A stretch of 64,000 bases of DNA from Janthinobacterium sp. SUN073. GTDB taxonomy: Bacteria; Pseudomonadota; Gammaproteobacteria; Burkholderiales; Burkholderiaceae_D. A program made the position numbers and the translations under genes. Each line of letters begins with the position of its first letter. Position 1 is the stretch's first letter. The notes beneath the pieces were generated by a model. It did not search any database. It was not told the DNA's origin and saw only the letters and a list, made by a program, of their open reading frames with translations. The stretch is from NCBI RefSeq assembly GCF_030397665.1, contig NZ_JAPUBT010000006.1, positions 186,001-250,000 of the forward strand, written 5' to 3'. Positions 52,426-62,196 of this stretch are shown one piece after another.

Positions 52426-52459
52426 GGCACTTGCGGGGTCAGTCGCCAGGATAATAATA

Positions 52460-53716
52460 ATGATCAAGAGACTGTTGGCGGTGTTTGCCTGCGCGGGCCT
52501 GCTCGCGCCACAGGCATGGGCTGCCGAGAAAATCGAATTCTGGACCTTCAGCATGAAGCCCAAGTTCACGCCGTATTTCAATGCAGTGGTGGCGCGCTAT
52601 GAGGCGCAGAATCCCGACGTCAAAATCGAATGGATCGACTTCCCGTGGGACGTCATCCAGACCAAGCTGGTCACGCGCATCGTGGCCGGCACGCCGCCCG
52701 CGCTGGTCAGCCTGAACGTGCCCTGGGCCGACGAATTTGCGCGCGACGGCTTGCTCACACAAGTCGATGGCCTGATCGCGCCAGCGCGCGCCAGCTACAT
52801 TCCCAGCGCCCTGGCAGACTTGCGCTTCAAGGGCGGCACCTACGGTTTTCCCATGTACAGCAATGTCGCGGTGATCGCCTTCAATACCGATATTTTCAAG
52901 CAAGCGGGCCTCACGCGCGGCCCCGCCAGCCTCGATGAACAGCTGGCGTTCGCACGCCAGATCGCGCAACGCACGGGCAAGGCCGGCATCGCCCCCGCCC
53001 TCTCCAAAATCGACGGCCTGTTCATGCAGCAGGGCCTGGCCGTCATCACCGATAACCGCGCCGTCTTCAATTCGCCGCAGCACGTGGCGCTGGTGCAAAA
53101 ACTGGCCGACACCTATAAAGTGGGCGGCCTGCTGAAGGAAAGCCTGTTCGCCGAAGATAACTTCCCGGCCGTGATCGACGCCTACAAGGGCGGCCGCCTG
53201 GGCATGCTGCTGGCGCCGCCCACGGCCATGCAGCGCATCCGCGGCGATGCGAAAGACATCTACGCCATCACCGACGTGGCGCCCGCGCCGCTGGGCCCCA
53301 CCGGCATCGCCGACGGCGGCTGGCTGGTGCACTTCGCCATTCCGAAAGGCGTGCCGGCGCGCCTGTTGCCATCGGTCGGCAAGTTCGCGCGCTTCCTGAC
53401 GAACGACGCCAACCAGTTGGCCTTCGCCAGGCAGGCCAGCGTCTTCCCCACCACCGTCAAGGCGGCGGCCGACCCGTTCTTCCTGTCCACGCCGAAAAAC
53501 GCGGGCGCGGCCGAGAAAGCCGTCGCTGCCGGCGCCCTGTCGATGGGCCACTCGCGCACCCTGTACGTGGCCGGCATCGACGACTACGACGAATTGCGCC
53601 GCTCGCTGGTCAAAGCCGTCGAGGCGGGCGTGACGGGCAAGCAGGATGTGAAGCAGGCGCTGGACCAGGCCGTCGCCATCTGGAACCGCAAGCTGGCCAC
53701 TCTGCCGCGTCACTGA
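52460..53716 (+). CDS. ABC transporter sugar-binding protein
   Basis: 418 residues. A signal peptide ends at PQAWAAEK. The fold matches family 1 solute-binding proteins (YEAQNPDVKIEWIDFPWDV, YGFPMYSNVAVIAFNTDIF, GGWLVHFAIPKG). With the following two permeases and the ATPase at 57886 it forms an importer, most likely for GlcNAc or chitobiose judging by the neighbours. Confidence 0.9.
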   Translation: MIKRLLAVFACAGLLAPQAWAAEKIEFWTFSMKPKFTPYFNAVVARYEAQNPDVKIEWIDFPWDVIQTKLVTRIVAGTPPALVSLNVPWADEFARDGLLTQVDGLIAPARASYIPSALADLRFKGGTYGFPMYSNVAVIAFNTDIFKQAGLTRGPASLDEQLAFARQIAQRTGKAGIAPALSKIDGLFMQQGLAVITDNRAVFNSPQHVALVQKLADTYKVGGLLKESLFAEDNFPAVIDAYKGGRLGMLLAPPTAMQRIRGDAKDIYAITDVAPAPLGPTGIADGGWLVHFAIPKGVPARLLPSVGKFARFLTNDANQLAFARQASVFPTTVKAAADPFFLSTPKNAGAAEKAVAAGALSMGHSRTLYVAGIDDYDELRRSLVKAVEAGVTGKQDVKQALDQAVAIWNRKLATLPRH

Positions 53717-53723
53717 GGACAGC

Positions 53724-54593
53724 ATGAAACTCGCCCACCGCCACACTCTGCAAGCCTGGCTGTTTCTCGCCCCCGCCCTGCTGCTGCTGGCCGCCTTTTC
53801 CTTCTGGCCCGTCGGCTACGGCTCCGTGCTGGCGTTCACCGACTACAGCCTGATACGCGAGACGCGCTTCGTCGGCCTGGATAACTTCCGCTACATCTTC
53901 AACAACGAGATGTTCGTCTCGGGCCTGAAGAATTCGCTGATGTTTTTGCTGATGGTGCCCTTCGTGCAAGTGGGCGCCATCGTGCTGGCCGTGCTGGTGA
54001 ACAACCGCCTGCCCGGCATCCGTTTGTTCCGCGCCGCCTTCTACGTCCCCGTGGTGACCACCGTGTCCGTGGTCGGCATCATGTGGGGCTTCATGTTCCA
54101 CGAACAGGGCGCGCTGAACTACGTGATGATGACGTTAAAACTCGTAAACGCGCCCGTGGGCTGGCTGACGAACGACAGCCTGGCCCTGTTCGCCGTCATG
54201 TTCGTGACCCTGTGGCGCGGCCTGGGCTGGTACATGGTGATGTACCTGGCGGCGCTGCAATCGATCCCGTCGGACATGCAGGAAGCGGCCATGCTCGATG
54301 GCGCCAACCGCTGGCAGCGCTTCTGGAAAATCACCGTGCCGATGCTGCGCCCGACCATCATGCTGTGCTCCATCCTGTCCGTGCTGGCGGCCCTGAAGGC
54401 TTACCAGGAAGTCGACGTGCTGACCCAGGGCGGGCCGATGAACTCGACCTTCACGGCGCTGTACTACGCGTATGACCAAGGCCTCAAGCACTTGAAACTG
54501 CCGCGCGCGCTGGCCGCCAGTTTCGTCGTCTCGCTGTTCTGTATAGCCATCGCCCTGCTGTGCCTGCGCTATCTGAAACCCAAGCACCGCTAA
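53724..54593 (+). CDS. ABC sugar transporter permease 1 (MalF-type)
   Basis: 289 residues with six hydrophobic segments. The EAA loop that contacts the ATPase reads EAAMLDGANRWQRFWKITVP. The start lies 7 bases after the binding-protein stop. It pairs with the next gene. Confidence 0.93.
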   Translation: MKLAHRHTLQAWLFLAPALLLLAAFSFWPVGYGSVLAFTDYSLIRETRFVGLDNFRYIFNNEMFVSGLKNSLMFLLMVPFVQVGAIVLAVLVNNRLPGIRLFRAAFYVPVVTTVSVVGIMWGFMFHEQGALNYVMMTLKLVNAPVGWLTNDSLALFAVMFVTLWRGLGWYMVMYLAALQSIPSDMQEAAMLDGANRWQRFWKITVPMLRPTIMLCSILSVLAALKAYQEVDVLTQGGPMNSTFTALYYAYDQGLKHLKLPRALAASFVVSLFCIAIALLCLRYLKPKHR

Positions 54594-54605
54594 GAGGGAA
54601 TGACC

Positions 54606-55442
54606 ATGAAACTCCGTTCCCGCCCCCTGAAAACCCGCCTGCAAATACTCGGCCACTATGCCGTGCTGTGCGCGATCGCCGTCGTCTGCGTCTTCCCGTT
54701 CTGGTGGACACTGGTGACGGCCATTTCCACGCAAGGCAATATCTTCGCCTTCCCGCCCACCTTCTGGCCGAAGGCGCCGTCTTTTGAGAACTTCATCGAA
54801 GTGTTCCATGCGATCCCGATCTGGTCGTTCTTCAAGAACTCCGTGCTGATCGCCGTGTTCACCGTGTTCTGGAAACTGCTGCTGTGCTCTTTGGCCGCGT
54901 ATCCGCTGGCGCGCCTGAAATTCCGTGGCCGCAAGCTGGTGTTCGGCCTGATCCTGGCCACGCTGGTGCTGCCGTCGGAGGTGAACTTCCTCGTCAACTT
55001 CATCACCATCACGCAAATGAGCCTGGTCGACACCTACACGGGCGTGATCCTGCCCAACGTGGTGACGGCCGTGGCCATTTTGCTGCTCAAGCAGGCGTTC
55101 GAGGAAGTGCCGCAAGACCTGATCGACGCCGCGCGTGTCGATGGCGCCTCCGAGTGGGTCATCTTCAGCCGCATCATGCTGCCCCTGATCACGCCATGGC
55201 TGGCCACCGTCGGCATCCTGACGGCCGTCGAATCGTGGAATGAATACATCTGGCCCTCCATCGTCATGAGCAAACCCGATGAATTCCCGCTGTCGGTGGG
55301 CGTGCTGTATTTGCGCGGCACGTTTGGCAGCAGCACGCGCGTGATTGCCGCCGGCACCCTGATCACCATCGTGCCGACCCTGCTGGCATTCCTGTTTACC
55401 CAGCGCTTCTTCATGCGCGGCATGGACGGCGCCGTCAAATGA
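54606..55442 (+). CDS. ABC sugar transporter permease 2 (MalG-type)
   Basis: 278 residues from the ATG at 54606 (GAGGG 8 bases upstream); an ATG at 54600 is too near that site. Six hydrophobic segments and the EAA-type loop LIDAARVDGASEWVIFSRIM. The stop overlaps the next start by ATGA. Confidence 0.92.
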   Translation: MKLRSRPLKTRLQILGHYAVLCAIAVVCVFPFWWTLVTAISTQGNIFAFPPTFWPKAPSFENFIEVFHAIPIWSFFKNSVLIAVFTVFWKLLLCSLAAYPLARLKFRGRKLVFGLILATLVLPSEVNFLVNFITITQMSLVDTYTGVILPNVVTAVAILLLKQAFEEVPQDLIDAARVDGASEWVIFSRIMLPLITPWLATVGILTAVESWNEYIWPSIVMSKPDEFPLSVGVLYLRGTFGSSTRVIAAGTLITIVPTLLAFLFTQRFFMRGMDGAVK

Positions 55443-56467
55443 GCGCCGCCATCACTACCGACCTGCGCCGGCTTGCCGGGCAGCTGCTGATGACGGGCAT
55501 CCCCGGCACCGAACTCGATGCGGCCATGGCGCAATGCCTGCAGCAACATGGCATCCGTGCCGTATGCCTGCGCGCGGCCAATCTGCGCGACGCGGCGCAG
55601 CTGACGCGCCTGAGCGCGGACTTGCGCCGCGCCCTAGGTCCGCAGGCGCTGATCGCCATCGACCCGGCCGGCATGCCTGCGGCTTACCCGGCCTGGCTGC
55701 CGCAGCCGCCGGGCGCCATGGACCTGTGCGCCGTCGGCGACGCGGAGCTGGCCAACGGCACGGGCGCGGCGACGGCGCGCGGCTTGCGCGCGCTGGGCAT
55801 CAACTGGCTGCTGGCGCCCCTGATCAATCTCGACACCGGCGCCGCACAGGCGCCTGGCGCGGCGCAAGCGTTTGGCGGCGATCCGGCACAAGCGGCCGCC
55901 ATGGCGCAAGCCTGGACGTCGGGCTGTCAGGCCGAGGGCGTGGCGTGCTGCGCCAGGCTGTACCTGCCGCAGCACGGTGCCGGTGGCCAGCTGCCCAGCG
56001 TCGACAAGACCCGCTCGCAGCTGGAAGAACACGATTTCGTGCCGTTTCGCCAGGCCGCCACGCAGACGGCCTCGATGCTGAGCGCGCACGTGACCTATCC
56101 AGCCCTCGACGCGCGCCAGCCCGCCAGCCTGTCGCACGCGGTGATGCATGGCTTGCTGCGCCAGCAGTGGGGCTATGGCGGCGTGCTGCTCACGCCTGGC
56201 ATCGACACGCAGGGCGGGCATGTCGGCGCGCGCGCCCTGGCCGCCGGCGCCGACATGGCCCTGCTGGCCGATGCCGCGCAGTTGCCGGCCGCGCTGGACG
56301 ACGTCAGCGCCGCGCTGGCCTCTGGCGCCCTGCCGCTGCAGGCGGTGGGTGCGCGGCTGCAGCGCCTGGCGGCCATGGCCGCACGCTACCCGACCGTCAG
56401 CGGCGTGTACGCGCAGGAGGCGGCCGACCGCATCATCATGGCCGAGGCCAGGCGGCGCTGTCAGTAA
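55439..56467 (+). CDS. GH3/NagZ-like protein lacking the catalytic motifs
   Basis: 342 residues, ATGA overlap with permease 2. The TIM-barrel order of NagZ is kept (LAGQLLMTGIPGTELD, LGINWLLAPLINLDTG, MLSAHVTYPALDARQPASLS, LLRQQWGYGGVLL, GARALAAGADMALLAD). However the KHFPGHG motif reads CARLYLPQHGA (171-181), the Asp-Ser-His dyad loop after it is missing, the substrate motif DQEGGRV reads DPAGMPA (75-81), and the nucleophile motif SDDLSM reads TPGIDT (252-257). No signal peptide. It is likely not a working beta-N-acetylglucosaminidase; a binding or regulatory role is possible. Confidence 0.8.
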   Translation: MSAAITTDLRRLAGQLLMTGIPGTELDAAMAQCLQQHGIRAVCLRAANLRDAAQLTRLSADLRRALGPQALIAIDPAGMPAAYPAWLPQPPGAMDLCAVGDAELANGTGAATARGLRALGINWLLAPLINLDTGAAQAPGAAQAFGGDPAQAAAMAQAWTSGCQAEGVACCARLYLPQHGAGGQLPSVDKTRSQLEEHDFVPFRQAATQTASMLSAHVTYPALDARQPASLSHAVMHGLLRQQWGYGGVLLTPGIDTQGGHVGARALAAGADMALLADAAQLPAALDDVSAALASGALPLQAVGARLQRLAAMAARYPTVSGVYAQEAADRIIMAEARRRCQ

Positions 56468-56524
56468 TCGCGCCTTTGCACCGAACGCAATACCCGACTA
56501 TCAAGACGACCCGAGGAAGCATCC

Positions 56525-57871
56525 ATGAACGACAAGACCAGCAGCAACAACCGTAGCAAGGGCGGCGTCCGCAGCCCGATTTCGTGGGTGCCCACCTTGT
56601 ACTTCGCCCAAGGCCTGCCGTTTTACGCCGTGGCCCTGGTCGCCGGCCTGATGTTCAAGAGCCTGGGCGTGCCGAACGACCAGATCGCGCGCTGGACAGG
56701 GCTGATCGGCTTTGCCTGGGTCTTCAAGCCCCTGTGGAGCCCCTTCCTGGAACTGGCGCCCAGCAAAAAGACCATGGTGGTGCTGTTCCAGTTCCTCGGC
56801 GGCCTGAGTCTGGGCCTGATCGCGCTGGCCCTGCAGACGCCGCTGTGGTTCGCCGCCTGCGTGGCCGTGCTGGCCGTCGCCGCGCTGGCCTCGTCGACGC
56901 ACGACATCGTCTGCGACGGCCTGTATATCGCCAGCCTGTCGAACAAGCAGCAGGCCGCCTATGCGGGCTGGCAGGGCGCCTTCTTCAACGCGGGCAAGTT
57001 CATCTCGCTGGGCGGCCTGGTGATCCTGGCCGGCTACCTGGAAGACCATATCGGCAAGAAACAGGCCTGGTCGGTGATCTTCCTGATCATCGGCGCCATC
57101 ATGCTGTCGCTGGCCGCCTACCACATCTGGTCGCTGCCGCAGGTGCGCAACAGCGCCGTCAAGGACAAGAGCGTGGCGGGCATCAGCCGCACCCTGTGGG
57201 AAGTGCTGGTGGACTTCCTGAAGAAGCCCGGCATCTGGGGCATGATCGCCTTCATCATCCTGTTCCGCGCCGGCGAGGCGCAGGTGCAGACCATCGGCCC
57301 GCTGTTCCTGCGCGAAGCGCGCGAACTGGGCGGCCTGGGCCTGTCGACGGTGGAAGTGGGCGCCGTGTACGGCACGGCCGGCACCGTGGCCTTTTTGCTG
57401 GGCAGCATAGGCGGCGGCTACTTTACTTCCTGGCTGGGCCTGAAGCGCGCCATGTTCTTCCTGATCCTGGCCATGAACTTGCCCAACCTGGTGTTCTACT
57501 ACCTGAGCCACAGCATGCCGAGCGACCTGGCCCTGATCACGGCCGCGCTCAGCGTGGAAATGTTCGGCTACGGCTTCGGCTTCGTCGGCCTGATCCTGTT
57601 CATGATGCAGGTCGTCTCGGTGGGCAAATACCAGACGGCCCACTATGCGTTCGCCACCGGCGTGATGCAGCTGGGCTTCGTGCTGTTCAAGATGGTCAGC
57701 GGCGATATCCAGATGGCCCTCGGCTACAAGAATTTCTTCCTGTGGGTGCTGGTGTCGGCCGTGCCCGTGCTGATACTGTCGCGTTTCATGCGCGTCGGGC
57801 CGAAGGAAGACGCGGACAAACCCGACCTGAGCAAGGCCGATCCCCCTCAAGCGCCAGCCAGCGCCAGCTAG
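56525..57871 (+). CDS. AmpG-like MFS sugar/muropeptide transporter
   Basis: 448 residues, about 12 membrane segments. The N-terminal WVPTLYFAQGLPFYAVALVA and STHDIVCDGLYIASL match AmpG, the importer of GlcNAc-anhydromuropeptides, and related GlcNAc carriers. It lies inside the nag cluster between the GH3-like and ABC ATPase genes and probably imports GlcNAc or a chitooligosaccharide in parallel with the ABC system. The C-terminus is short and hydrophilic. Confidence 0.85.
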   Translation: MNDKTSSNNRSKGGVRSPISWVPTLYFAQGLPFYAVALVAGLMFKSLGVPNDQIARWTGLIGFAWVFKPLWSPFLELAPSKKTMVVLFQFLGGLSLGLIALALQTPLWFAACVAVLAVAALASSTHDIVCDGLYIASLSNKQQAAYAGWQGAFFNAGKFISLGGLVILAGYLEDHIGKKQAWSVIFLIIGAIMLSLAAYHIWSLPQVRNSAVKDKSVAGISRTLWEVLVDFLKKPGIWGMIAFIILFRAGEAQVQTIGPLFLREARELGGLGLSTVEVGAVYGTAGTVAFLLGSIGGGYFTSWLGLKRAMFFLILAMNLPNLVFYYLSHSMPSDLALITAALSVEMFGYGFGFVGLILFMMQVVSVGKYQTAHYAFATGVMQLGFVLFKMVSGDIQMALGYKNFFLWVLVSAVPVLILSRFMRVGPKEDADKPDLSKADPPQAPASAS

Positions 57872-57885
57872 GATAGAACCACCAC

Positions 57886-59031
<1,146 letters not shown>

Positions 59032-59191
59032 CAATAGCCGCTCTGTATCATGCCGCTTCTGTTTGACTTATGCAGGCAGACTGGCAGAAATGTGTTTTTT
59101 CGAGCTTCCTTGCCCCTCTGGCAATGCCACTGCACGATGTTGCGGCTGCCATTGCAGGTGCGTATTTTTGTTATTGATTGAAGGATAACCC

Positions 59192-60508
59192 ATGTCCCAA
59201 TTCCGTCTTGCCCGTCTCAGCCTGATCCTGGCCGCCATCGGCCTGAACGTCCTGCCAGCCCTGTCGCACGCCCAGGATGCCAAGCCAGCCGCTGCCGCCG
59301 GTGCACCCGCCGCCGCCCCGGTCGACACGGTGCGCCCTGAAGTATTCAAGCTGCTCGATCCGGACGCCGTGAAGGCATCGATGGATGCAAAAAACTACGC
59401 CGACGTGCAAAGCCGCATCGACCAGGCAGCCGCCATTCCCGCCCTGACGCCCTACGAATTGTTCGTGCTGAACCGCCTGCGCGTGGCGCTGGCCTCCACC
59501 ACCAACAATACGGCCATGGCCATGACGGCACTGGAAGCGGTGATCGAATCGGGCAAGCTGGACAAGAAAGTCCAGGGCGACTTCATCCAGGCGCTGGCCA
59601 ACTACCACTACAACGCCAAGGATTATCCGAACGCCATCAAGTGGTTCACCCGTTACCAGACGGAAACAGGCGACGTGGCCACCGTGCGTCCCTACATCCT
59701 CCGCGCCTACTACTTCAGCAATGATTTCGCGCGCGCGAAACAGGAACTGATGGCCGACCTGACGGCCAAGCAGCAAGCGGGCAAGACGCCGACCATCGAA
59801 GAACTGCAATTGCTGGCCAATACGGGCTCGAAGAGCAAGGACCCGGCCACCTACCTGATCGCCATGGAAAACCTGGTGCGCTACTACCCGTCGGATGACT
59901 ATTGGAGCGATTTGCTGAGCCGCACGCAAAGCAAGGCCGGCTATTCGGACCGCTTCGCGCTGGACGTACTGCGCCTGCAATTCAAGGCCGTGGGCACCAT
60001 GCCGCCGCAAGATTACAGCGACATGGCTGAAATCGCCTTGCAGAATGCCTTCCCGACGGAAGCGAAAAAAGTCCTCGACGCGGGCTTTGCCAAAGGCGTG
60101 CTGGGCACGGGCGCGAATGCCGCCAAGCACAAGAAACTGCGCGACCAAGCCAACAAGGCTGCCGCCGACGATGCGAAAAGCATCGCCAGCGGCGAAGCCT
60201 CGGCCATGAAGAGCAAGGATGGCACGGGCTTGATCAACCTGGGTTACGCCTTCGTGACGATGGACCAGTTCGACAAAGGTATCGACCTGATCCAGAAAGG
60301 CATCGCCAAGGGCGGCTTGAAGCGCCCAGAAGACGCCAAACTGCGCCTCGGCTATTCCTACGCCATGGCCGGCAAGAAAGACGACGCCATCAAGGTCCTG
60401 GAAACGGTCAAGGGCGGCGACGGCGTGGGCGATCTGGCCCGCTACTGGATCCTGTGGCTGAACCGTCCTGCCACGGCAGCGGCGGCACCGGCAGCAGCGG
60501 CGCAGTAA
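59192..60508 (+). CDS. Exported TPR-like repeat protein
   Basis: 438 residues. A signal peptide ends at PALSHAQD. Helical repeats follow, e.g. KKVQGDFIQALANYHYNAKD, NAIKWFTRYQTETGD, LINLGYAFVTMDQFDKGIDL and LGYSYAMAGKKDDAIKV. The C-terminus is Ala-rich. In related bacteria such proteins accompany TonB-dependent sugar uptake. Its exact role is unknown. A good terminator follows. Confidence 0.8.
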   Translation: MSQFRLARLSLILAAIGLNVLPALSHAQDAKPAAAAGAPAAAPVDTVRPEVFKLLDPDAVKASMDAKNYADVQSRIDQAAAIPALTPYELFVLNRLRVALASTTNNTAMAMTALEAVIESGKLDKKVQGDFIQALANYHYNAKDYPNAIKWFTRYQTETGDVATVRPYILRAYYFSNDFARAKQELMADLTAKQQAGKTPTIEELQLLANTGSKSKDPATYLIAMENLVRYYPSDDYWSDLLSRTQSKAGYSDRFALDVLRLQFKAVGTMPPQDYSDMAEIALQNAFPTEAKKVLDAGFAKGVLGTGANAAKHKKLRDQANKAAADDAKSIASGEASAMKSKDGTGLINLGYAFVTMDQFDKGIDLIQKGIAKGGLKRPEDAKLRLGYSYAMAGKKDDAIKVLETVKGGDGVGDLARYWILWLNRPATAAAAPAAAAQ

Positions 60509-60531
60509 TTCCTGCTCCCCGCAGCATGCGC

Positions 60532-60569
60532 AAAGCAGTTCCCGGCTCAGGCCGGGGCTGCTTTTTTTT
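60532..60569 (+). terminator. Rho-independent terminator of the nag cluster
   Basis: AAAGCAG..CCCGGC (60532-60546), loop TCAG, GCCGGGGCTGC (60551-60561) and eight Ts. It ends the plus-strand nag transcript. Confidence 0.9.
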
Positions 60570-60663
60570 CGACCTTTTCCTCCTTCCATGCCGCCAGCCA
60601 CCGCCCCCCGCACCTGCACCTGAACGATTGACCAGCCTGTGCATGCCTTCCGCGGCTGCTTGA

Positions 60664-60822
60664 TCGTCACCATGCGTCGTCAACGTGCCGCAGGTGCTCG
60701 GTTCGACGGTGGCCCACGTGCTGGCCGGCCCCCTGGTGGGCCTGCTCTTCCTGCGCGGCGCCGCCCTGTTGCTGCTCTTCACCGCGCTGGCCACCCGTTG
60801 CGGCTTGAAGCTGAAGTTCTAG
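60664..60822 (+). pseudogene. C-terminal remnant of a membrane transporter
   Basis: After a TGA (60661-60663) about 52 codons remain open: CVVNVPQVLGSTVAHVLAGP, then LVGLLFLRGAALLLLFTALA, ending TRCGLKLKF and a TAG whose bases overlap the nagX stop. No start codon with a ribosome site is present. The hydrophobic pattern and VPQVLGS resemble the last two helices of an MFS (SLC45/GPH-like) carrier. It is probably the tail of a lost transporter gene. Confidence 0.5.
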
Positions 60823-61940
60823 ACCTTGATATAGATCTTGCGCTTGTCCATGGCGTAGGCGATCAGCCAGCACAGCAGCATGAAGCTGACGGCAAACAGC
60901 AAGGAAGCCACGCGCGCCGGCGCCCAGCCCGTAAACCACTGCTGGTACAGCCACTGGTACAGGTTGCCGCTGCCGATGCGCACGGTAAACGCGATGATCA
61001 CCAGCACTTCCGACACCAGGTAGATGAACAGGGTGTTCTTGCCGAAGACTTCAAAAAAATACGTCCAACCCGTCATTTGACGCACGTCAATGATGAACAT
61101 CAGCAGCGCCAGCAGCAGCAAGTCCAGGCCGATGCCCAGCATTACGTAAGAGCTGGTCCACAGCTTCTTATTGATAGGAAATACTTCATTCCAGCACAGG
61201 GCCACGACCACGCAGATGGCAGCGGCCACGGCCAGCTGAACCAAGCTGGAGCGCAGCCGAGCCGGTGTCGCCTGACGTAAAAAACTGCCCGCCAGATAAC
61301 CGGCAATCACATTGACAATGGCCGGCAAAGTGCCGAGGATGCCTTCCGGATCGAAGGCGATGCCTTCGCCGTGGTACAGGTGGCTGTCGCCCAGCAGGAT
61401 CAGATCGAGCTTGGCCGGCGCATTGCCGTGCAAGCTGTAGTCGCCCCAGGTCGCGAGGATGGCCCAGTAGCCGAGCAAGGCGCAGGCGCAAAAGACCAGC
61501 GCGCCGCGTGTCTTCCAGTAATGCAGGATCAGGGCGGCGGCCAGGTAGCACACGGCGATGCGCTGCAGCACGCCGGGAATGCGCGTGTGCGACAGGGGCG
61601 ACCAGGCGAACTGGCCCGCATCGTCGAGCTTGAAGAAGGGGAACCAGTACAGCAGGAAGCCCAGTAAAAAGATCAGCGCGCTGCGCTGGCACAACTTGGC
61701 CAGCACGGCGCCATGGCCCAGGTGCTCATATTTCCCCAACGCAAAGGCCAGCGCATTGCCGACGACAAACAAAAAACTGGGAAAAACCAGGTCCGTCACA
61801 GTAAAACCATGCCATTCGGCATGCAGGAACGGCGCATACACGCTGCCCCAGTCGCCCGGTGTATTGACGACGATCATCAGGGCCACGGTCAGGCCGCGCA
61901 GGACGTCGAGGGCAAGGTAGCGTTGAGGTGCAATAGTCAT
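60819..61940 (-). CDS. nagX: NagX-like membrane protein (DUF5009, acyltransferase type)
   Basis: 373 residues from the ATG at 61940; a TTG at 61946 is less likely. About ten membrane segments. The N-terminal LALDVLRGLTVALMIVVNTP and VTDLVFPSFLFVVG, and SHTRIPGVLQRIAVCYL, match the heparan-glucosaminide N-acetyltransferase-like NagX proteins found in bacterial GlcNAc clusters. It has been proposed to act in GlcNAc handling or transport at the inner membrane; the reaction is unproven. It faces the plus-strand cluster. Confidence 0.88.
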   Translation of the reverse strand: MTIAPQRYLALDVLRGLTVALMIVVNTPGDWGSVYAPFLHAEWHGFTVTDLVFPSFLFVVGNALAFALGKYEHLGHGAVLAKLCQRSALIFLLGFLLYWFPFFKLDDAGQFAWSPLSHTRIPGVLQRIAVCYLAAALILHYWKTRGALVFCACALLGYWAILATWGDYSLHGNAPAKLDLILLGDSHLYHGEGIAFDPEGILGTLPAIVNVIAGYLAGSFLRQATPARLRSSLVQLAVAAAICVVVALCWNEVFPINKKLWTSSYVMLGIGLDLLLLALLMFIIDVRQMTGWTYFFEVFGKNTLFIYLVSEVLVIIAFTVRIGSGNLYQWLYQQWFTGWAPARVASLLFAVSFMLLCWLIAYAMDKRKIYIKV

Positions 61941-61966
61941 GATCAAACAATTCTAAATAGGAAAAA

Positions 61967-61995
61967 CCGCCTTCCTGCTTGCGGCAAGGAGGCGG
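61967..61995 (-). other. Hairpin with T-run in the nagX leader
   Basis: CCGCCTTCCTGC (61967-61978) and GCAAGGAGGCGG (61984-61995) pair with two G-T wobble positions. On the minus strand it is followed by five Ts, 21 bases before the nagX ATG. It could act as an attenuator for nagX or as a weak terminator. Confidence 0.45.
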
Positions 61996-62104
61996 CAAAA
62001 AACCTTACGCCGCCGGATACAAGCTTAGCGGACGCAAGTCATGCTGGCGACCTGCGGGGACAGCCCTGGCGTGAAAAAGACAGAAGCAGCACTACCGGTG
62101 AGCG

Positions 62105-62142
62105 CAAAAAAAAAGCAAGCCCCTGAAGCAGGAACTTGCTTG
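62105..62142 (-). terminator. Rho-independent terminator of the TonB-dependent receptor
   Basis: On the minus strand AAGCAAG, CCTG, CTT, CAGG and CTTGCTT (62141-62113) form an interrupted stem followed by a T-run (62112-62105). It separates the receptor transcript from nagX. Confidence 0.85.
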
Positions 62143-62196
62143 AAAGACCGAGGAAGACCTGGCCTGACGCGGGCGCATCAGGCCTGATCGTCTTGC

